Of a stretch of 5,560 nt of DNA, positions 1-4,183 are shown one piece after another. The stretch is from JACMLD01 sp033761915 (GTDB lineage Bacteria; Bacteroidota; Bacteroidia; Chitinophagales; Chitinophagaceae): positions 1-5,560 of the forward strand of contig JANRMC010000306.1 of NCBI GenBank assembly GCA_033761915.1, written 5' to 3'. A program made the translations under genes and the position numbers. The notes beneath the pieces are model-generated. The model saw nothing but the letters and a program-made list of their open reading frames with translations. It was not told where the DNA came from and did no database searches. Numbering within the stretch: the first letter of the stretch is position 1; each line of letters opens with the position of its first letter.

Positions 1-2
1 TG

Positions 3-236
3 AAACAACAATTAAACTATCTGCAGGAAATCTATTTTTCAAAAGACAATAATTACACAGCCATTTGCAACAAAATAGAAAACTTTAAAACCAAAGACTA
101 TGTCTATTTTGCCAACGAACAATTTCACAATAACGAATTGGGGGAGATTTATGAGCTGACATTAGAATCTGCTGATGCAATTATGGAGTTGAAATTTAAA
201 GCGCAAAAATATGTGTTGGTGCAACAAATATTATAA
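3..236 (+). CDS. Unrecognised short protein, 5' end possibly cut by the window
   Basis: An open frame runs from the window edge to a TAA at 234-236 and gives 77 codons before the stop. I do not recognise the product. It is hydrophilic, rich in Lys, Asn, Gln, Tyr and Phe, with no membrane segment and no signal peptide in the visible part. It reads as a small soluble alpha-helical protein or the C-terminus of a larger one. The window starts with TG just before the first full codon AAA. If the preceding base is A, the gene would start right there and encode a complete 78-residue protein; this cannot be decided from the window. It ends 53 bp before the GH109-type gene on the same strand, so cotranscription is possible. 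That this is coding is supported by the uninterrupted frame and ordinary amino acid make-up only. Confidence 0.5.
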   Translation, partial: KQQLNYLQEIYFSKDNNYTAICNKIENFKTKDYVYFANEQFHNNELGEIYELTLESADAIMELKFKAQKYVLVQQIL

Positions 237-289
237 AGCCGCCCCGCCAATTAAATGCATTTTCATACCTTGTACCCAAACCATCACGC

Positions 290-1642
290 ATGAACAGAAA
301 TACTTTTATCAAACAATCCGCACTATCGGCAGCCGCTCTCAGTGTGTTGTCCGGTTTTGCCAATACCAACAACAGCCCCAAGGCCAAAGTGCGGCTGGCA
401 TTTATCGGTTGCGGGCTTCGCGGACAAAACCATATCGACAATGCCCTGCGCCGCAGCGATGTGGATGTGGTTGCTCTTTGCGATATTGACGATCGCATGC
501 TGGGCATGACCGCCGATATTTTTAAAGAGCGGAGCAAACCCCTGCCTCCTGTTTTTAAAGGCAACGAATTTGCCTACCGCAAACTGCTGGAACAAAAAAA
601 TATTGATGCCATCATCATCTCCACCCCGTGGGAGTGGCATTGCCCCATGATACTGGATGCCCTGCAGGCCGGCATTAAATACATTGGCACCGAAGTAATC
701 ATTGGTCTTACGCTGGATGATCACTGGAAAATTGTACACGAAGCCGAAAAACAAAAAGCACAGGTAATGATGTTAGAAAACGTGTGCTACCGCAGAGATG
801 TAATGGCCGTACTCAATATGGTACGCCAGGGCCTTTTCGGAGAAATCATTCACCTGCAGGGCGGTTACCAGCACGATTTACGCGGCGTAAAATTCAACAA
901 CGGTATAGAGCCTTATAACAGCGGTGCTGAGTTTGGAGAAAAAGGATTTTCTGAAGCCCGCTGGCGCACCAACCACTCCGTACACCGTAACGGAGACCTT
1001 TACCCCACGCACGGCATTGGCCCCGTTGCCATGATGGTGGATATTAACCGCGGCAACCGTTTTGTATCACTCAATTCTTTTGCCAGCAAGGCCCGTGGCC
1101 TGCACGAGTATGTGGTAAACAAAGGCGGTGCCAACCACCCCAATGCAAAAGTAGCATTTAAATTGGGCGACCTGGTAACCACGCATATTAAATGCGCCAA
1201 CGGAGAAACCATTTTGCTGCAGCACGATACCAATTTGCCACGCCCCTATTCGCTTGGCTTTCGGGTGCAGGGCACCAAAGGTTTGTGGATGGATGTAAAC
1301 CGCAGCCTGTATGTGGAAGGTGTAAGCAAACCCCACCAGTGGGATGAAGCAAAACCCTGGTTAGAAAAATACGACCACCCATTATGGGCCCGCTGGAGCA
1401 AAGAAACAGAAGGTGCCGGCCACGGAGGTATGGACTTTTTTGTGTTGCATGCTTTTGTAGAAGCCATTAAAAGAAATATACCCACGCCGCAAGATGTGTA
1501 CGACGCTGCGGCATGGAGTGCCATTACACCACTCAGTGAGCAGAGTATCGACTTAGGCAATGCCACAGTAGACTTCCCCGATTTTACCAGTGGGCAGTGG
1601 ATGTATCGTAAAAATAATTTTGCAGCCACCAACGAATTTTAA
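290..1642 (+). CDS. Exported Gfo/Idh/MocA-type enzyme, GH109 alpha-N-acetylgalactosaminidase family
   Basis: The 450-residue product matches the GH109 enzyme of Elizabethkingia meningoseptica (NagA, about 444 aa) as I recall that sequence. Family members remove terminal alpha-GalNAc from glycans by an NAD-dependent oxidation-elimination mechanism. Residues 1-24 are a signal-like segment with a basic start, an Ala/Leu/Ser-rich core and a possible cleavage site after Ala24. The start of the core (RNTFIK) resembles a twin-arginine motif with the second Arg replaced. The Rossmann motif GCGLRG (40-45) should bind NAD. Residues aligning with the E. meningoseptica active site are all present: Glu163 (ENVCYRRD), Tyr193 (GGYQHDLR), Arg226 (WRTNH), Tyr238 and His241 (LYPTHG) and Tyr320 (RPYSLG). 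GAGHGGMD (375-382) and ITPLSEQSI (412-420) are further family blocks. Likely periplasmic. ATG 290 is the natural start because it begins the signal segment; there is no Shine-Dalgarno. Substrate specificity is inferred, since the wider family also holds dehydrogenases. Confidence 0.9.
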   Translation: MNRNTFIKQSALSAAALSVLSGFANTNNSPKAKVRLAFIGCGLRGQNHIDNALRRSDVDVVALCDIDDRMLGMTADIFKERSKPLPPVFKGNEFAYRKLLEQKNIDAIIISTPWEWHCPMILDALQAGIKYIGTEVIIGLTLDDHWKIVHEAEKQKAQVMMLENVCYRRDVMAVLNMVRQGLFGEIIHLQGGYQHDLRGVKFNNGIEPYNSGAEFGEKGFSEARWRTNHSVHRNGDLYPTHGIGPVAMMVDINRGNRFVSLNSFASKARGLHEYVVNKGGANHPNAKVAFKLGDLVTTHIKCANGETILLQHDTNLPRPYSLGFRVQGTKGLWMDVNRSLYVEGVSKPHQWDEAKPWLEKYDHPLWARWSKETEGAGHGGMDFFVLHAFVEAIKRNIPTPQDVYDAAAWSAITPLSEQSIDLGNATVDFPDFTSGQWMYRKNNFAATNEF

Positions 1643-1659
1643 TGCTGATAGGTGTGAGC

Positions 1660-1686
1660 CGGCTGTTGCGCTTTGTGCAGCAGCCG
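1660..1686 (+). terminator. Stem-loop 17 nt after the GH109-type gene, possible 3' end signal
   Basis: Positions 1660-1669 (CGGCTGTTGC) pair with 1677-1686 (GCAGCAGCCG) to form a 10-bp stem with one G-U pair and a 7-nt loop. No U-tract follows, so it is not a standard intrinsic terminator. It could stabilise the 3' end of the mRNA, or be the outer hairpin of the left repeat copy. The right copy lacks a clear equivalent. The last two bases overlap the start of the 82-bp repeat. Confidence 0.4.
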
Positions 1687-1766
1687 TTGCGTCGCACATG
1701 TTAGCTGCAACGCTACGAGGAACGAGTAGCAGTTGCACTTCATCCCGCCTCTAGCGGGGCTTGTAC
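1685..1766 (+). repeat. 82-bp repeat, left copy, with two hairpins
   Basis: This segment matches the reverse complement of 2158-2239 at 74 of 82 positions without gaps. It starts with a 21-nt block identical in both copies (1685-1705). Hairpin one pairs 1706-1716 with 1726-1737: 11 bp, a bulged A at 1731 and the 9-nt loop GAGGAACGA. Hairpin two pairs 1743-1748 (TCCCGC) with 1754-1759 (GCGGGG) around a 5-nt loop. All stem differences except that at the base of hairpin one keep pairing when read on this strand, which sets the strand given here. The copy lies between the GH109-type gene and the small membrane protein gene. Its nature is unknown; a dispersed intergenic repeat or the end of a mobile element are both possible. 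Confidence 0.85.
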
Positions 1767-1784
1767 GGTATAACTTTAATCGCT

Positions 1785-2132
1785 ATGCAAGAAGTTCTGG
1801 ATATAATAAAAAACAAAGGGTTTATTGTTTTTGAATGGCCCTATTGGCTCATGCTACTTACATTAATTCTACTGCCAGAACTTTTTCTGTACCTGCATAA
1901 ATCAAAACAAGATAGCAGTACGATAAAAAGGAAAAAATACATTTCACGTTTTGCTACAGTTATCTGGACGATACTTTCTTCATACTGTCTCCTATATTTT
2001 TGGTTAAATAAAAACTACGGGTTAATTTTTCTTTCCGCCATTTCTTTAATACGGCCTGTAATAACCAAGCTCATTAAAGCTGCACAAAAAAAATTGGATG
2101 CTAAAGTAGATGAATGGGCCGGCAATGGTTGA
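1785..2132 (+). CDS. Small membrane protein of unknown function
   Basis: A 115-residue product that I do not recognise. Hydrophobic segments lie at about residues 18-40 (containing WPYWLMLLTLILLPELFLYL), 57-75 (ATVIWTILSSYCLLYFWL) and 79-96 (GLIFLSAISLIRPVIT), suggesting three membrane helices. A basic stretch (KRKK, 49-52) lies between the first two, which would favour a cytoplasmic loop there, and the charged C-terminus ends in AKVDEWAGNG. I chose ATG 1785; an upstream in-frame TTG at 1761 lies inside the repeat and would add eight unremarkable residues. The gene is visibly richer in A and T than the GH109-type gene before it. It is enclosed by the two inverted 82-bp repeats and could be their cargo. 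No link to the flanking enzyme or the potassium genes can be shown. Confidence 0.65.
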   Translation: MQEVLDIIKNKGFIVFEWPYWLMLLTLILLPELFLYLHKSKQDSSTIKRKKYISRFATVIWTILSSYCLLYFWLNKNYGLIFLSAISLIRPVITKLIKAAQKKLDAKVDEWAGNG

Positions 2133-2157
2133 TTGTATTGCCAATGAATTGACTGCT

Positions 2158-2239
2158 GTACAAGTCCCGCAGAAGACGGGATGAAGTGCAACTGCTACTC
2201 GTTCCTCATAGCGTTACCGCTAACATGTGCGACGCAACG
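2158..2239 (-). repeat. 82-bp repeat, right copy, inverted relative to the left copy
   Basis: This is the inverted partner of 1685-1766, ending 25 nt after the stop of the small membrane protein gene. Read on the minus strand it folds into the same two hairpins. In the first, 2217-2208 pairs with 2198-2188, with U-G pairs where the left copy has C-G. In the second, TCCCGT pairs with GCGGGA (2181-2176 with 2170-2165) around a 5-nt loop. Read on the plus strand these wobble pairs become A-C mismatches. The extra hairpin found before the left copy (1660-1686) has no clear counterpart here. Confidence 0.85.
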
Positions 2240-2286
2240 ATGCTGAGTTTTTGCTGTTGCTGGTAACCAACCATTCCTTTTTTGCT

Positions 2287-2307
2287 TCTTTATAAAATCT
2301 TTATACA
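2287..2307 (+). promoter_or_regulatory. Putative KdpE operator upstream of the kdpD-like gene
   Basis: The site reads TCTTTATA-AAA-TCTTTATACA: two TCTTTATA half-sites repeated head to tail with starts 11 bp apart, one helical turn, as usual for OmpR-family regulator dimers. The same arrangement recurs at 4097-4117 with only the three spacer bases changed. E. coli KdpE, as I recall its kdpFABC site, binds TTTATA-N5-TTTACA with the same 11-bp period. The site ends 42 nt before the kinase start codon, so autoregulation by KdpE is the likely role. Binding is inferred. Confidence 0.75.
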
Positions 2308-2315
2308 GTATTGGT

Positions 2316-2323
2316 TACTTTTA
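2316..2323 (+). promoter_or_regulatory. Possible -7 element for the kdpDE operon
   Basis: TACTTTTA matches the Bacteroidota -7 consensus TAnnTTTG except at the last base. It begins 8 nt after the KdpE-type box. No TTG -33 element lies at the usual distance; the box occupies that region, as expected if the regulator replaces the upstream promoter contact. The sequence is short and AT-rich, so chance is a real alternative. Confidence 0.3.
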
Positions 2324-2349
2324 CATATTAGTTAAGCTCATACCCACCC

Positions 2350-3426
2350 ATGTGGTTTTTAAATACAAGAAGACTGAATATATGGCGGCAGCTGGCAGCA
2401 GGTATTGCCACAATAGTGCTTATTGCAGGCAGCTGTTTTTTATTTAAAGATATTATTGGATATAAAATTGTAGCACTGGTACTGCTGATGGCCGTATCGG
2501 TGCTGGCCATGCTGTTTGATATTATACCGGTACTGGCGGCCTCTTTACTCAGCGCTTTAATCTGGAACTTCTTTTTCATTCCCCCGCTGTTTACATTTCA
2601 TATTGAAACACCAGAAGACATTTTGCTTTTTGCCATGTACTTTATTATTGCCGTGGTCAATGCAGTGCTAACCTACAAAATCAGGCAGGAAGAAAAAAAA
2701 TCGAGAGACCGGGAAGAGAAACAAAGAACACTTGAATTGTATAATACATTATTCAACTCTCTGTCGCATGAATTAAAAACACCTGTTGCCACAATTATTG
2801 GCGCGGTAGACGCCATGAAGGAATACGATGCGGCCATTACACCACAAAACCGGGCCGCATTGTTAGAAGAAATTGAAGTTGCCGGTGCACGCCTGCATAA
2901 AGAAATTGACAACCTGCTAAACATGAGCCGGCTGGAAACCGGCATGCTGCAATTAAACCTGCAATGGTGCGATGTGAATGAACTGATGCATCTTACCTTA
3001 AAAAAATTATCGTTTAAAAATAAGGTACTTATTTTTAAAGAAGACGAAGAGCTGCCTTATTGCATGCTGGATGGCGGGCTGATGGGCCATGCTTTGTATA
3101 ATATTTTGCAAAACGCCATTACCTATACCCCGCCTGAAACAACCATTACAATAACCATAACGGTTAAAGATGATGAACTGCAAATTACGATTGCAGACAA
3201 TGGTAGTGGTATACCGGCAGCGCTGATGGGCAATTTGTTTGATAAATTTTACAGGTTGCCCGGTTCTAAAACCGGTGGCACCGGCCTGGGGCTTTCTATT
3301 GCCAAAGGTTTTACAGAAGCGCATGGGGGACGCATTAATGCCGCTAATAACCACCCCAAAGGTTTTCTGATTACAATAAAAATTCCTGTAGCCACATCTT
3401 ATTTAAAGCAACTGAAAAATGAATAA
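2350..3426 (+). CDS. kdpD: KdpD-type sensor histidine kinase, short form (DUF4118 membrane domain plus kinase core)
   Basis: The 358-residue membrane kinase should autophosphorylate on His and pass phosphate to the KdpE encoded next. Four hydrophobic helices fill about residues 12-32, 36-57, 58-77 and 90-109. The segment NFFFIPPLFTFHIETPEDIL (73-92) is the characteristic stretch between the third and fourth helices of the KdpD membrane domain. A short charged linker (110-134) leads to the dimerisation helix with His140 in SLSHELKTP. The ATPase domain follows: N-box around Asn251/Asn255, DNGSGIP (283-289), FDKFYR (297-302) and GGTGLGLS (309-316). E. coli KdpD has about 890 residues; here the N-terminal KdpD/USP sensor region and the GAF-like stretch before the His domain are missing. 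Nothing upstream in frame resembles them, so this is a natural short form rather than a wrong start. The last 8 nt overlap kdpE. Confidence 0.88.
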   Translation: MWFLNTRRLNIWRQLAAGIATIVLIAGSCFLFKDIIGYKIVALVLLMAVSVLAMLFDIIPVLAASLLSALIWNFFFIPPLFTFHIETPEDILLFAMYFIIAVVNAVLTYKIRQEEKKSRDREEKQRTLELYNTLFNSLSHELKTPVATIIGAVDAMKEYDAAITPQNRAALLEEIEVAGARLHKEIDNLLNMSRLETGMLQLNLQWCDVNELMHLTLKKLSFKNKVLIFKEDEELPYCMLDGGLMGHALYNILQNAITYTPPETTITITITVKDDELQITIADNGSGIPAALMGNLFDKFYRLPGSKTGGTGLGLSIAKGFTEAHGGRINAANNHPKGFLITIKIPVATSYLKQLKNE

Positions 3427-4096
3427 GCCGGAAATTTTAATAATAGATGATGAAGCCCCCATAAGAAAGCTGCTGCAAATAACTTTAGAAAGCAACGACT
3501 ATTCTGTGTGGCAGGCGGCAACCGGTAAAGAAGGCATGGTGATGGCAGCCAATCATCCGCCGCAATTAATTTTACTGGATCTTGGATTGCCGGATAAAAA
3601 CGGGCATTTAATTTTAAAAGAACTGAGAGACTGGTATAACGGACCGGTTATAATACTTTCTGTAATAAACCAGGAAGCTGATATTGTTGCTGCTTTAGAC
3701 AATGGTGCCACCGATTATCTTACCAAACCATTTCGCACGGCAGAACTGCTGGCCCGTATAAGAGCGGCCATGCGCAGTAACAACGGTACTAATTCAAAAA
3801 CGGCGCAGGTATTTGATGATATTGAAATAGACTTTACTGCAAGGCAGGTGAAAAAAAATAATGAAGTAATTAAACTTACCGCCACAGAATATAACCTGCT
3901 GACAGTATTGGCTAAAAATGAAGGCCGGGTGTTAACGCATCAATACATATTGAAAGAAATATGGGGTATTGGCGCACAAACAGAGACACAATACCTGCGG
4001 GTATTTATTGGCACTCTCAGAAAGAAACTGGAACAAAACCCCAATCAGCCCAAACACCTCATAACAGAAAGCGGTGTGGGTTACCGCTTTTGCTGA
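3419..4096 (+). CDS. kdpE: KdpE-type response regulator, OmpR family
   Basis: The 225-residue regulator has an N-terminal receiver domain (about 4-117) with acidic pocket Asp10/Asp11, phosphoacceptor Asp54 (LLDLGLPD), Ser81 in the switch position and Lys103 (YLTKPF). A winged-helix DNA-binding domain follows (about 130-225), including LTATEYNLL (153-161), and a recognition-helix region QYLRVFIGTLRKKLE (191-205) that is typical of KdpE. The end GVGYRF is the usual wing of the family. Length is normal for KdpE (E. coli also 225). Its ATG lies inside the end of the kinase gene in the run ATGAATAA, an 8-nt overlap that points to translational coupling and a shared mRNA. Predicted targets from this window are the two TCTTTATA direct-repeat sites before the kinase gene and before kup. 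The second begins one base after the kdpE stop codon. Confidence 0.93.
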   Translation: MNKPEILIIDDEAPIRKLLQITLESNDYSVWQAATGKEGMVMAANHPPQLILLDLGLPDKNGHLILKELRDWYNGPVIILSVINQEADIVAALDNGATDYLTKPFRTAELLARIRAAMRSNNGTNSKTAQVFDDIEIDFTARQVKKNNEVIKLTATEYNLLTVLAKNEGRVLTHQYILKEIWGIGAQTETQYLRVFIGTLRKKLEQNPNQPKHLITESGVGYRFC

Positions 4097-4117
4097 TCTT
4101 TATATTTTCTTTATACA
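4097..4117 (+). promoter_or_regulatory. Putative KdpE operator upstream of kup
   Basis: The site reads TCTTTATA-TTT-TCTTTATACA and starts directly after the kdpE TGA. It equals the box at 2287-2307 in all 18 half-site positions and differs only in the 3-nt spacer. It ends 66 nt before the kup start. If the -7 element is at 4158-4165, the box would lie roughly 55-75 bp upstream of the transcription start, close to where I recall the E. coli KdpE site in front of kdpFABC. The expected role is activation of kup by phosphorylated KdpE; this is an inference. Confidence 0.75.
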
Positions 4118-4132
4118 AACAACCCTGCTCTT

Positions 4133-4165
4133 TACTTTTTACCAATAAGCTTCTGCTCATTTTTG
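4133..4165 (+). promoter_or_regulatory. Candidate -7 elements for kup
   Basis: Two sequences fit the Bacteroidota -7 consensus TAnnTTTG with one mismatch each: TACTTTTT at 4133-4140 and CATTTTTG at 4158-4165. Neither has a TTG -33 element at the normal spacing, which suits an activator-dependent promoter. The first also resembles the TTACTTTT seen downstream of the other KdpE-type box (2315-2322). I cannot choose between them. The A-rich leader that follows (AAACAAAACAAC before the ATG) is typical of well translated Bacteroidota genes. Confidence 0.35.
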
Positions 4166-4183
4166 TATGATAAACAAAACAAC

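Noticed and set aside
266..273. TACCTTGT as a -7 promoter element for the GH109-type gene
   Set aside because: Two of the six fixed consensus positions differ and no suitable TTG -33 element was found upstream; cotranscription with the preceding gene is equally possible.
323..754. 143-codon minus-strand open frame inside the GH109-type gene, plus other antisense frames at 196-564, 1000-1233, 1067-1336, 1188-1382 and 1246-1632
   Set aside because: They lie opposite a gene with strong family identity, have no recognisable domains, and are shadows of its codon usage.
1771..1778. TAACTTTA as a -7 promoter element for the small membrane protein gene
   Set aside because: No TTG at the proper distance, and it sits so close to the ATG that the mRNA would be almost leaderless.
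1761..1784. TTG 1761 as start of the small membrane protein
   Set aside because: It lies within the last bases of the 82-bp repeat and adds residues without features, while ATG 1785 directly precedes a plausible N-terminus.
2673..3354. Minus-strand open frames opposite the kinase gene (2673-2945 and 3007-3354)
   Set aside because: They overlap conserved kinase motifs on the plus strand and show no family features of their own.
3961..4170. 69-codon plus-strand frame overlapping the end of kdpE and the kup promoter region
   Set aside because: It is out of frame with kdpE, covers the DNA-binding domain and the operator, and looks like translated noise.
4097..4183. A c-di-AMP riboswitch in front of the potassium transporter gene
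   Set aside because: The gap is only 87 nt, is taken up by the KdpE-type box and AT-rich promoter sequence, and shows no stem structure of that riboswitch class.
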